A DNA stretch of 64,000 nucleotides, from positions 4,512,501 through 4,576,500 of the forward strand of contig NZ_CP114286.1 of assembly GCF_027111275.1 (NCBI RefSeq), in the 5' to 3' direction. Positions 47,201 through 55,707 of this stretch are shown here, one piece after another. Positions within the stretch are counted from its first letter, which is position 1. Each line of letters opens with the position of its first letter. The notes beneath the pieces are model-generated. The model searched no databases. It had not been told where the DNA came from and saw nothing but the letters and a program-made list of their open reading frames with translations. Position numbers and translations under genes: made by a program. This stretch comes from Flavobacterium luteolum. Lineage in GTDB: Bacteria; Bacteroidota; Bacteroidia; Flavobacteriales; Flavobacteriaceae.

Positions 47201-48874
47201 TTATTTTTTCTTAGAAGACAGTTTTTCCTGCAATTCTTCTGTTGCTTTAAGGATGCTTAGTTCTTCTTCAGCCGATTCAAATTCTGTTCTCAATGCTTCA
47301 ATATTCGCCTCAAGGACTTTGCGTTTACGCGCAATCTCCCTGTCTTTTCGGCTGATTTCGTTTTGAAGCTTAATGTCTGAGATGGTTTTTTTGAATTGAT
47401 AAGACTTTCGCGCCGCTCCCGTCAAAATTCCCTGCGGACCTAATTCAACATCTAGCAATTCGATTCCGTTACTCGTTATAACAAATTCTCTTACTTGGTT
47501 AGAATGTCCCATTCCGCGTGCTTTGATGATAAAAATACCGCGGTTTCTTTCGCCAACGCCTTCCATATCGCGAACCGTAATCCAGGTATCCACCAATGAC
47601 GAAACCGATTCTTCTGCCAGATCAGGTCTAACGGTGTCGGTTTGTTTGTTTAATGACGTAAACATGGCCGTAATATTATTGGCTTTAAGCATATCAATTA
47701 ATCGTACTAGCATAGAGCGCACTTCGTGTTCGCTTCCTACCGAAATAAGATTACTGATCGGGTCAATAATAATGGTAGTAGGCTCAAACTCTTTGATTAG
47801 TTTTCTAAGCGTAAGCAAATGTAGTTCTAAACCGTTTAATGACGGACGGGAAGAATGTATTTGCAAAATGCCTTTTTTGATGTGTTTCTCCAAATCAATT
47901 CCGATTGATTTCATGTTGCGCACCAATTGATGCGGTGATTCCTCAAAAGCGAAATAAATCGTTTTTTCGTTCTTTTCGCATTGTTCATTGGCAAAATAAC
48001 AGGCAACGGTCGTTTTAGCCGTTCCTGCCGTTCCCGAAACCAAAATATTACTTCCTCTGTAGAAACCGCCGCCATGAAACATTTCATTTAGTCCAGGAAC
48101 ACCTGTAGAAATAATGTCTGAGGAAACTTCGTTGTCCAATTTCAGAGAAGTAATAGGAAGAACTGAGATTCCGTCTTCGTCAATTAAGAACGGATACTCA
48201 TTTGTTCCATGTGTTGAACCTCTGTATTTTACAATTCGAAGCCTTCTGGTCGAAACCTGCTCAATTACACGATGATCGAGAACAATTACGCAGTCCGAAA
48301 CGTATTCTTCCAGACCTTGACGGGTTAGCGTAGCCTCGCCGCGTTCTCCTGTAATAACGGCCGTTACGCCTTTGGTTTTAAGCCAATGGAATAATCTTCG
48401 TAATTCTGCCCGTAAAATGGCCTGATTGTCCAGACCAGCAAACAGCGATTCGATGGTGTCCAATACAACACGAGTGGCTTTTATAGAATCGATAGCATGT
48501 CCTAAACGAATAAATAAGCCGTCAAGATCGTATTCGCCCGCTTCCTCAATTTCTGATCTTTCAACGCGAACATGATCTACAACAAGCTTTTTATCTTTTT
48601 TAAGCTGTTCAAGGTCGAAGCCTAATGATTTAACATTTAGAGTCAAGTCGTCTGAAGGTTCTTCAAAAGACATGAAAACTCCTGGTTCGTTATGCTCTGT
48701 AATTCCTTTTATAAGAAACTGCATAGACAATAAAGTCTTACCGCATCCCGCACCACCGCAGATTAAAGTTGGTCGTCCTTGCGGAAATCCTCCTTCTGTA
48801 ATCTCATCTAATCCGTCGACTCCAGTAGGAGTTTTTGGAAATATAAAACTATGTGATTTTGTTTTTTCTTGCAC
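47201..48874 (-). CDS. kaiC: KaiC circadian-clock-type ATPase/kinase
   Basis: 557 aa, two RecA-like domains. CI: Walker A GGAGCGKT (40-47), catalytic EE 71-72. [11 protein letters not shown] (281-288, Ala286 where Gly is usual), EE 311-312, and a Ser-Ser pair (425-426, in [10 protein letters not shown]) where cyanobacterial KaiC has Ser431-Thr432. The C-terminus, about 497-555, is strongly charged and heptad-like, a coiled coil longer than the cyanobacterial tail. Start is GTG at 48874; an in-frame stop shortly upstream leaves no ATG. Leads the five-gene operon kaiC-kaiB-kaiB-kinase-REC. Confidence 0.96.
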   Translation of the reverse strand: MQEKTKSHSFIFPKTPTGVDGLDEITEGGFPQGRPTLICGGAGCGKTLLSMQFLIKGITEHNEPGVFMSFEEPSDDLTLNVKSLGFDLEQLKKDKKLVVDHVRVERSEIEEAGEYDLDGLFIRLGHAIDSIKATRVVLDTIESLFAGLDNQAILRAELRRLFHWLKTKGVTAVITGERGEATLTRQGLEEYVSDCVIVLDHRVIEQVSTRRLRIVKYRGSTHGTNEYPFLIDEDGISVLPITSLKLDNEVSSDIISTGVPGLNEMFHGGGFYRGSNILVSGTAGTAKTTVACYFANEQCEKNEKTIYFAFEESPHQLVRNMKSIGIDLEKHIKKGILQIHSSRPSLNGLELHLLTLRKLIKEFEPTTIIIDPISNLISVGSEHEVRSMLVRLIDMLKANNITAMFTSLNKQTDTVRPDLAEESVSSLVDTWITVRDMEGVGERNRGIFIIKARGMGHSNQVREFVITSNGIELLDVELGPQGILTGAARKSYQFKKTISDIKLQNEISRKDREIARKRKVLEANIEALRTEFESAEEELSILKATEELQEKLSSKKK

Positions 48875-48896
48875 GATAATAAATTTCTGTATTACT

Positions 48897-48904
48897 CAAA
48901 TATA
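48897..48904 (-). promoter_or_regulatory. candidate -7 box of kai operon
   Basis: TATATTTG on the minus strand, 22 bp before the kaiC GTG, fits TAnnTTTG and implies a short leader. The rest of the 326-bp gap to the SDR gene shows no repeat apart from the HxlR-type box. Confidence 0.5.
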
Positions 48905-49136
48905 CCTTTTTCTGCAGAATTTTCAATGAATTCTGATTAAGATTTAACAGCCGTTTAATGAAGTTTTAAAAATAAATTAAGAAAATTGATTTAAAAAACT
49001 AAAGAAATCGAAGAATTTTAACCAAAAAAGTAAAGAATACGAATTCAGTATTTAACATAAAAATGAGACTTTTTACTAAAACTTATTTTTCAATACTATT
49101 TTAATGTTAAAATGTACTTCTGGTATACTCTGTGAT

Positions 49137-49174
49137 ACTGGTTACAAAGTGATACCATTTTGAATTTACCTTTG
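49137..49174 (+). promoter_or_regulatory. HxlR-type operator and promoter of SDR gene
   Basis: GGTTACAAAGTGATACCAT (49137-49158 with flanks) lies just upstream of TACCTTTG (49167-49174), a TAnnTTTG -7 box 26 bp before the ATG. A further GGTATAC at 49122 gives a wide dyad with ATACC. The box matches that of the HxlR gene at 20 of 22 bases. Confidence 0.65.
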
Positions 49175-49200
49175 TCTCATTAATTTTAAACACATATAAA

Positions 49201-49944
49201 ATGGACAATTTAAAAAATAAAGTGGCAGTAATAACAGGTGGAAATAGTGGGATAGGATATGCTACAGCGCAATTATTAAAAGATCAGGGGGCAGAAGTAA
49301 TTATTACAGGAAGAAGAAAAGAGGCGATAGAAACGGCAGCTTTAGAACTAGGCGTTACAGCCATTACAGCAGACCAATCGAATATTTCGGATATAGAAAA
49401 ACTGGCAGAAAAGGTAAAAGCCGATTTCGGTTCGGTTGATATTTTGTTTATCAATGCAGGAATCGCGGGTTTAGGAACAATTGAACAAACTACAGAAGAA
49501 TTGTACGACAATATTATGGATGTGAATCTAAAAGGCGCTTTTTTCACTTTAAGCAAATTTATCCCGATTTTGAAAGATGGCGCTTCGGTGGTATTTCTTT
49601 CTTCGAATACTGCGAGTATGCCAGGTCCCGGATCTTCGGTTTATTCGGCGAGTAAAACCGCTTTGAATTCGTTTATGAGATCGGCGGCTTTAGAATTAGC
49701 GCCAAGAAAGATTCGTGTCAATTCGGTTAGCCCAGGACCAACTCAAACCGAAGTCATGAACAAAGTAGGTCTAGACGAAGCCACCGTAAAAAGCATCATG
49801 GATGTCGTAGTAGAAAAAGTCCCGCTAAAACAAATGGGAAGGGCAGAAGATGTGGCTCAGATGGTTTCGTATTTGAGTAGCGAAGCTGCTGTGTTTATGA
49901 CTGGAGCGGATGTTATTATGGATGGTGGGATGAGTTTGGGGTGA
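49201..49944 (+). CDS. short-chain dehydrogenase/reductase (SDR)
   Basis: 247 aa classical SDR: cofactor motif TGGNSGIGYATAQ, NAG (INAGIAG), catalytic Ser-Tyr-Lys in SSNTAS..YSASKTAL, and PGPTQTEVMN. GRRKEA after strand 2 suggests NADP(H). Substrate unknown. HxlR-controlled SDRs often reduce reactive carbonyls or quinones, which would fit the shared operator with the HxlR gene. Confidence 0.95.
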   Translation: MDNLKNKVAVITGGNSGIGYATAQLLKDQGAEVIITGRRKEAIETAALELGVTAITADQSNISDIEKLAEKVKADFGSVDILFINAGIAGLGTIEQTTEELYDNIMDVNLKGAFFTLSKFIPILKDGASVVFLSSNTASMPGPGSSVYSASKTALNSFMRSAALELAPRKIRVNSVSPGPTQTEVMNKVGLDEATVKSIMDVVVEKVPLKQMGRAEDVAQMVSYLSSEAAVFMTGADVIMDGGMSLG

Positions 49945-49956
49945 TTTTGAAAAAAG

Positions 49957-49989
49957 TAAATGCACAAAAAGTAAACTTTTGTGCATTTA
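49957..49989. terminator. hairpin between SDR and defence block
   Basis: TAAATGCACAAAA pairs with TTTTGTGCATTTA; A and T runs on both sides allow termination in both directions. Confidence 0.75.
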
Positions 49990-50020
49990 TGGTAATCGCT
50001 AAATTAAGAGAATAATTACA

Positions 50021-50320
50021 TCAATTTCTTTTAAAAAGATGATCAAACAATTGTTTTTCAATTAAATATTGTGATTTATCATCTTGTTTTAATAAAATAT
50101 AATGAGCTACATCGTACATCATATCTTCATAAATAGTTTTTTTATTTCCACTGTTGATAATCATAAATCTATCATTTTCCGCTCCTTTAGCAGGTTCTCT
50201 GAATACATATGCACCGTCAAGATGTGAAGAAACATTTTCGAGTAAGAAAGTTGTTTCTGAATTATAAATTTTGTATTCTAAATTATCTCCAATTTTACTT
50301 GTTTTAAATAATAGTATCAT
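50021..50320 (-). CDS. hypothetical protein downstream of AbiC-like gene
   Basis: 99 aa, not recognised, no membrane segment or signal. N-terminal beta-rich (LEYKIYNSETTFLLENV), helical C-terminus (SQYLIEKQLFDHLFKRN). The start lies 2 bp after the AbiC-like stop, so it belongs to the same transcript and may be its partner. AT-rich like the rest of the block. Confidence 0.55.
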   Translation of the reverse strand: MILLFKTSKIGDNLEYKIYNSETTFLLENVSSHLDGAYVFREPAKGAENDRFMIINSGNKKTIYEDMMYDVAHYILLKQDDKSQYLIEKQLFDHLFKRN

Positions 50321-50322
50321 AT

Positions 50323-51085
50323 TTATTTTATTTCATAATGTTTAACTAATTCTGTAACTATGTTCTCTAGTTTTTTATCCATGTATTCATTTTTTAAGAT
50401 TTCAAAAAAATAATTAAGCTTTGAATAATATGTATAATAAAGTAGTTCTTCTAATTCTTTACGGTAGTCATTGGTTAACGAACAATTATTAATCTCGATA
50501 TGGGTGTTGTAGAACAGAGTAATCAAATTACTGATATTTTGAAACATTGCATGAAATGAATTCTCTAATTTGAACTCTTTAGTACTTTTTTTTTCATGTT
50601 CTCTTTTCTGTCTAAAATACTCTATTAAATACAAGTTTATTCCTTGGATTCCTGTAAAATTGTATTTCTTGCCATTAATGTTTGGAAGGTCATTGATATT
50701 TGAAATTAATGTGTTATCATGGAAAGAAATATTAAATGAGTTAATTTCTTCTATGATTAAATTAATTCTCTCCTTATAGTTTGAAAAAATGAAATCATTT
50801 TTTTCATCATCTTTTTGTTGTTCAAATTGATCTGTTATTATTTTGTTAGCATCGATTTGTGCTTTTAGCGCCATATAAACTAGTATAGACCCAAAAAAGC
50901 TTAAGAAGGGGGCAGTGGTACCTCCAATAGTATCTCCAATACTTCCAGTATCTTTAAATGATACAAATGAAATATTAGAACAAGTTAAAACTAAGAGGGA
51001 CAGTCATTAAAATTACGCCAAAAAGTATTATTGCTTTAAACTCATTTTTAGATAGCTTAAAAATTGTTTTTGTATTATTAGACAT
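50323..51085 (-). pseudogene. AbiC-like membrane protein, frameshifted
   Basis: From the ATG at 51085 the frame reads MSNNTKTIFKLSKNEFKAII.. with a first membrane helix and stops after 36 codons. The next frame continues without a gap of sense: SFKDTGSIGDTIGGTTAP, a second helix (FLSFFGSILVYMALKAQ) and a 190-residue cytoplasmic helical domain to 50323. Removing one T of the TTTT run near 50989 joins both (about 253 aa). The two-helix, D-x-IGGTxxP pattern with a cytoplasmic tail resembles putative AbiC phage abortive-infection proteins. The 183-aa frame from 50874 alone would lack both helices. Real mutation or sequencing error cannot be told apart. Confidence 0.6.
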
Positions 51086-51133
51086 AAAGTTTTGAGATTA
51101 GTTTTAATGTTTTAAATAAATAGAAACCAAATG

Positions 51134-53140
51134 TTATTTAGTATCTACTTTTTTTAATAAATAATCTGTTTTATTTTTCATTTCATAATTAATGTACTTT
51201 TCTAATTTATCTCTGTCGCTTTTTAATTCACTATAAGTTGTTAATATTATTTGCGCTTCATTTGATGGAATTTTTTCCATTTCTTCTACACAGTTTATTA
51301 ATGAATCATTATCTAAATTTTGCTGTTTTGGTTCATCCAAAATTAGGATATTTGGAAACTTTATTTTGGTATTTGTTTTAAACTCTAGTGAAGTTTGTAA
51401 AAGAGATAGATAATAACTTAATATTATACGTATATTATCACTGGAGCTAGATATATTATAAATGTCATAATTATCTAGATAAGGAGAATAATTATCGTTT
51501 TCATCAATTTTAATATCATTAATTAAATTTTGATTAGACTTAAAAATCCCTAAAGCTTTTAAATTAGTATGAATGTTGTCTTTGATACTTTTTAGTATTT
51601 TATAATCATTACTTGTTTGGGTGTATTTATTGATTTTTTCTTTTATTCTTTCAAGTTGTTTATTTAACTTATTTAATTCTTCTCTTGTTGGATTTAAATT
51701 CTCCCATCTTTCAGTAATTCTTTTATATCGTTCAAACTCTTTAAAAATTGAATCTACTTCTAATATTTTCTCCCTTAAAATTGCAAATTCTTTTCCTGCA
51801 TATGTTTGAGTTTGTTGATCTAATTGTTTCTCGTAAAGTAATATTTTATCTTTTTGTCTATTTCTTAGTTCGTCTAATTTTTTTAGATCTAGATTTCTTT
51901 GCGCTATTACTTTCTTAAAAGTATTTTCTTCGTCTTCCAGAAAAGATAGATTCTCTTCTGGAGAAGATATTTTTTTTCTTGTATCTGAATGGCACAAATG
52001 ACATTCGTCTTCTAGATTACGATTTAGAGGATTTTCACAAACAGGACAAGTAGTAATGTTTAATTCAATTGATAATTCTTGAATTTTTTTCAATTGCTTG
52101 TTTTTATATTTGTTTTTTTGGATTCTTTCTAGATAATTCTGATAACCATCAATTTCTGAAGATATTTTTTCTATCCGATTATTCAAAGTTCTGAGTTCAT
52201 AGTCAAGTCTTTTTAGGTTTTCTCTTAATTTAGAGTTACTGTCTTCATAACTTTTGTTTTGACTTGTGATTGAATTAATGGTCTTAGTTTCAGTATTGTA
52301 TTTATTATGCAAGTATTTTATGTAATCGTAAATACTTGTTTTACCTATTGGGCTAGAATTAACAATAAGAATTCCATCAATTTTGTTTGCATTTGCAATA
52401 ATTGATAAATTTTCTTCTTTTTTTTCTAGTTCGTCAGATAATTTTTTGATTTCTGCATCAAGTTGTTTCTTCTTTATCTCTATAAGATGTAGATTAAATT
52501 TGTCTAAACCCATAATGTACTCGAAAACAACTTTTTTTATATCGCGAATATTATATCTGGTAACTTGTCTAGCTTGTATTTGAGACCAACCAGCTCTTTG
52601 TTCTACGAAGAAAAGCGGGAGAATATTTTCGAAATATAGTTTGGAGAACTTTTGATCGTAAGTTGGTAATTCGACAATATTTAATTCTAAAAAATCAAAA
52701 AGAAATTTCTGAAACCCTTTTTCAGAAAATACACCTTCCCCATTAACTATATACCTTTTATGATCGTTACTTTTATTAAAATCCTTCGCTTTTGCTTCTT
52801 TAACCGCTACTATATCAGTATTTCCTCCTTTTATATATCTAAAAATTGAATACTCTTTTATTCCATTTGATATTTCTAATATCAAATAAGACTTTGTTAC
52901 GGTTTTTCCTTCTATTGATTTGTAAAATTCAGGTTTAAATGGATTTTGATCAGATTTAAAAATTCCTAATCCTTTTTCCGATCCAAGGCCATATATTATA
53001 CCAGTAACGATGCTGGTTTTCCCCACTGAATTAGGTCCGTAAATAATATTAAGCCCTGGATGAAAAGGAACGTCAGCACCATATTTTTCATTCTCGGTTT
53101 CGACGGTATAAATTAATCTGTTAATAATCAATTTCGGCAT
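51134..53140 (-). CDS. SMC-like ABC ATPase of Lamassu/ABC-3C system
   Basis: 668 aa. Walker A GPNSVGKTS (35-43), long coiled coils with a zinc-hook-like insert (Cys365-x2-Cys368 and Cys380-x2-Cys383), signature-like SSSDNIR near 570, Walker B ILILDEP (Asp602-Glu603) and a late DxLxxT-type switch (IILTTYS). This is the RecN/SMC-type ATPase of ABC-three-component and Lamassu (LmuB-like) systems, which detect foreign DNA ends or structures and release the nuclease. It overlaps the middle gene by 20 bp. Confidence 0.85.
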   Translation of the reverse strand: MPKLIINRLIYTVETENEKYGADVPFHPGLNIIYGPNSVGKTSIVTGIIYGLGSEKGLGIFKSDQNPFKPEFYKSIEGKTVTKSYLILEISNGIKEYSIFRYIKGGNTDIVAVKEAKAKDFNKSNDHKRYIVNGEGVFSEKGFQKFLFDFLELNIVELPTYDQKFSKLYFENILPLFFVEQRAGWSQIQARQVTRYNIRDIKKVVFEYIMGLDKFNLHLIEIKKKQLDAEIKKLSDELEKKEENLSIIANANKIDGILIVNSSPIGKTSIYDYIKYLHNKYNTETKTINSITSQNKSYEDSNSKLRENLKRLDYELRTLNNRIEKISSEIDGYQNYLERIQKNKYKNKQLKKIQELSIELNITTCPVCENPLNRNLEDECHLCHSDTRKKISSPEENLSFLEDEENTFKKVIAQRNLDLKKLDELRNRQKDKILLYEKQLDQQTQTYAGKEFAILREKILEVDSIFKEFERYKRITERWENLNPTREELNKLNKQLERIKEKINKYTQTSNDYKILKSIKDNIHTNLKALGIFKSNQNLINDIKIDENDNYSPYLDNYDIYNISSSSDNIRIILSYYLSLLQTSLEFKTNTKIKFPNILILDEPKQQNLDNDSLINCVEEMEKIPSNEAQIILTTYSELKSDRDKLEKYINYEMKNKTDYLLKKVDTK

Positions 53141-53723
53141 TTTGCTTCCAATATGAGTTAGGTATAATCTCAGTTATTATTTTTATAGTTTTATTAGTGT
53201 CCATTCTTTTTCCAAATAATGATAAGAAATTAACTTCTGAAGGAAATATACTTTCTAATAAATTAAAATTTTTAATTCCCTGTTCACTTAATTTGATTCG
53301 AGTATTTTTATTGTCTTTATCAACTTTGTAATCGATTAAGTCTCTTATAAATAAATACATTAACATGTCGTTAAATCTTAAATCCCAAGGAACACTTTTA
53401 TATTGAACAATATTAAAATCAATTTCAATTTGATTTGTTTTTTCAATAGTATTGAGTTTATTTAAAACGTTTTTTTTCCCTGCATAATATTCTAAAATAA
53501 ACTTTGTTTGAAAATGTTCATTTCTAAGTAAGAAATCCACACATGAAATTATTTCTTTACTTAAGCCATTATCTGTATTAAGTTTTCCTAAGATAATAAT
53601 TAATCTCATTGCTCTGAATTGAATTCTGTCTTCGGGTTGGACGTAATTTGGTCTATCTAAATTTATACTAGGTTCAAGCCCTTTTTGTGTAATTGAATTT
53701 ATTAAATGTTTAACTATTTCCAT
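53121..53723 (-). CDS. middle component of Lamassu/ABC-3C system
   Basis: 200 aa, mostly helical, with a winged-helix-like C-terminal half (DLIDYKVDKDNKNTRIKLSE, then QGIKNFNLLESIF). Size and position, between nuclease and SMC-like ATPase genes, fit the small subunit (LmuC, or ABC-3C middle component). It overlaps the nuclease gene by 14 bp and the ATPase gene by 20 bp. Assigned mainly by context. Confidence 0.7.
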   Translation of the reverse strand: MEIVKHLINSITQKGLEPSINLDRPNYVQPEDRIQFRAMRLIIILGKLNTDNGLSKEIISCVDFLLRNEHFQTKFILEYYAGKKNVLNKLNTIEKTNQIEIDFNIVQYKSVPWDLRFNDMLMYLFIRDLIDYKVDKDNKNTRIKLSEQGIKNFNLLESIFPSEVNFLSLFGKRMDTNKTIKIITEIIPNSYWKQNAEIDY

Positions 53724-54678
53724 TTTTTCGCCAATCTAAAGGGCATTGTGCTGCCAATTCAAAAACAACTCCATTTAATAACTTTTGTTTGTCTCCTTTT
53801 AATTCAAAATCATTACAAAAAGTTAGCATTTCTTTTTCTGCCTCATCAAAAAAGTCATAAAAAAAATTTTCAGCAGTATAAGTGTTGTCGATTTTGAATT
53901 TTCGAGTTAATCTATCAGCTTTTAAACGTAAATCAGATTCCCATAAAAGAAGATTATTTCTTAATTCGGTATTTAAATCTTGCAGACTTTCTAGATAGAC
54001 TTTATAATTAGCTCTTGTTTTGTGGTATTCAATTCTAATAGTGTCATCTTTAGATATTATTGAATTTAATTTTTCATCTAAATTTGTTTTTAAAGCAATA
54101 TCTTCTGAAGGTTCATTAGGAGAATCAGTAATTCTGATTGTGTCTAAATATTTTAAAGAATCTTTTTTATTCAAAAGCATATTGATTTTAATTTTTAAAG
54201 ATTCAAGTTCCTTTTCTTTATCCAATATTAAATCAAAGGTAGGTTTGTCATAAACCTTTTTATATAGTTCTTCATCAAATGCAAAGAAAGTTTCTACTTG
54301 TTTATCAGGCGTCCAAAACTCTACAGGGAATTTAAAAAGTTTAATAGCCTTAGCTTGTATATCATGATCTATGTTACTAAGATTTCTTAATGGAGATAAT
54401 AGGATAAAAGCTGTCGCAGTTTGATTGGAAGCTTCAAGCTGAAGTTGTTTATTAAATATTTCTGACCAGTTTAATTGGGATGTTGTATAATATTTACATT
54501 CTATGAAAATTTCTCTTTCTTTCTCATTTTCATCAAAGAAAAGTACACTAATATCAAAACCATTTTGTGTACCAGAATCTTGCCTTCTTACTTGAATTAC
54601 TAAAAAGCCCATTTTGGTAAATAAAGTTCTGAAATAAGGCTCCACCAATTTTTCGAAATCCGCACCTGAAATTGCCAT
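53710..54678 (-). CDS. Mrr-like nuclease effector of Lamassu/ABC-3C system
   Basis: 322 aa. N-terminal restriction-endonuclease fold: FEKLVEPYFRTLF, catalytic Asp42 (GFDISVLF) and Glu60-x-Lys62 (IFIECKYY), with a following Gln (KQLQLE). The C-terminal half is helical with coiled coil (about 150-290) and probably docks to the ATPase subunits. First gene of a three-gene overlapping operon, as for LmuA effectors that cut DNA once the SMC complex is triggered. Confidence 0.8.
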   Translation of the reverse strand: MAISGADFEKLVEPYFRTLFTKMGFLVIQVRRQDSGTQNGFDISVLFFDENEKEREIFIECKYYTTSQLNWSEIFNKQLQLEASNQTATAFILLSPLRNLSNIDHDIQAKAIKLFKFPVEFWTPDKQVETFFAFDEELYKKVYDKPTFDLILDKEKELESLKIKINMLLNKKDSLKYLDTIRITDSPNEPSEDIALKTNLDEKLNSIISKDDTIRIEYHKTRANYKVYLESLQDLNTELRNNLLLWESDLRLKADRLTRKFKIDNTYTAENFFYDFFDEAEKEMLTFCNDFELKGDKQKLLNGVVFELAAQCPLDWRKNGNS

Positions 54679-54927
54679 ATTTTATTATTAAGAATCTATA
54701 GTTTATTGATTTTAAAAAGACATCAGAATATCATCGTGTAATATTAAAACGATTTTCTATTATTTAATTACGGTTTACCGTAATTATGTATTTTTTTAAC
54801 AAGAGTAATAATAATTAGTACTCTAAACAATAAGTATTTCTACGGTATTTTCTCCTAATCATAAAAACAAAACCCTCAATCTTAAAAAGACCAAGGGTTT
54901 TAATTTTTTCAAAAAAAAAGAACCTTT
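54679..54927. promoter_or_regulatory. upstream region of defence operon, with 22-bp palindrome
   Basis: TAATTACGGT-TT-ACCGTAATTA at 54765-54786, perfect, about 90 bp before the nuclease ATG: a likely operator. The right part holds the terminator of the 77-aa gene. Confidence 0.5.
54869..54901 (-). terminator. terminator of 77-aa gene
   Basis: AAAACCCT and AGGGTTTT enclose 17 bases; the minus strand then runs into T-rich sequence. Confidence 0.7.
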
Positions 54928-55161
54928 TTACTCCAAATCCAGATAAGGATCTAAAATTTCGGCTAATTCATTGAGCCAATAGAAGCTTTCTCCAAGTTTG
55001 GCAGCGTTTAACTGAATGTTTTCTTGATCGTTTAGAACGCCCAATGCGAGGGTTAGATTTACCTGTCTTATGGCTCTCGCCATATCGAGTGGGTCAATTC
55101 TGTCGTTGAAGAAATTCATTAGACCGATTTCGGCTTCTTTTGAAAGGGTTTTGGTACTCAT
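54928..55161 (-). CDS. hypothetical 77-aa acidic helical protein
   Basis: No recognised domain. Predicted all-helical and acidic (EAEIGLMNFFNDRIDPLDMA, ending ILDPYLDLE). Its leader AAAGTAAAGTTATGA is the same as that of the Trp-rich short frame just upstream, so the two are probably transcribed together. Confidence 0.6.
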   Translation of the reverse strand: MSTKTLSKEAEIGLMNFFNDRIDPLDMARAIRQVNLTLALGVLNDQENIQLNAAKLGESFYWLNELAEILDPYLDLE

Positions 55162-55170
55162 AACTTTACT

Positions 55171-55284
55171 TTAAGGAAATATAAAACCCACGTGGCTTAG
55201 GTGTCCTACGCTGTAAAGTGAGCGTTGCGGTTGTTTCCAATACCGCCACCATACCACATGGGCAAACTTTTTTTCTGAGATCAT
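55171..55284 (-). CDS. possible 37-aa Trp-rich microprotein
   Basis: ATG at 55284, stop at 55171. Reads MISEKKFAHVVWWRYWKQPQ, then RSLYSVGHLSHVGFIFP: three Trp in five residues, basic, no membrane helix. It ends 10 bp before the 77-aa gene start, and both ATGs follow the same AAAGTAAAGTT. The duplicated start region argues for translation. Function unknown; a leader peptide is possible. Confidence 0.4.
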   Translation of the reverse strand: MISEKKFAHVVWWRYWKQPQRSLYSVGHLSHVGFIFP

Positions 55285-55401
55285 AACTTTACTTTTAGGA
55301 CTGCAAATATATCAAAAAAGAAGTTGGTTTAATACTGCAAAAAGTAATACAATTCTTAAATAATATTTTCCCAAAAAATTTCCTTTTGAAAATGAGTGTT
55401 C
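55285..55401. other. short intergenic stretch upstream of the Trp-rich frame
   Basis: AT-rich, no gene. It should hold the promoter for the minus-strand pair, but no clear TAnnTTTG was found. Confidence 0.3.
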
Positions 55402-55480
55402 TAGCCCTGATAGTAGCGGCATCCTTTTGTGGCGGGGTTCGCCACAAAAGATATAGCGGATAGCAGGAAATAGCTCCTAA
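55402..55480 (+). ncRNA. structured RNA resembling the Flavo-1 motif
   Basis: Contains TAGCCCTGATAG, AGCGG, a strong hairpin ATCCTTTTGTGGC / GCCACAAAAGAT with a 7-base loop, then AGCGGATAGCAGG and TAGCTCCT. This order of AGCGG, central hairpin, AGCGGA and TAGCTCCT is what I recall of the Flavo-1 motif, a flavobacterial RNA of unknown function. It sits about 200 bp upstream of the repeat lipoprotein, so cis-regulation or a free RNA are both possible. Confidence 0.6.
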
Positions 55481-55707
55481 TCAATATCAATGCTTCATTT
55501 TTGCTCAATTTATGGGTTCAGATTAAAATTTTGGTTCTAGAAAAGAAAGGTCATTTTGACACTTATTTGGTTTCAAATTATAATGTGAAACAAAGTAAGC
55601 GGCTGATTTGTAGTTTTATTTATGCGGTGAATTTAATTTTATAGGAAAGAATTTTATACGACGATCGCGAAAATAAATTTTCAATGAATAATCTAACTTT
55701 TAAATTT

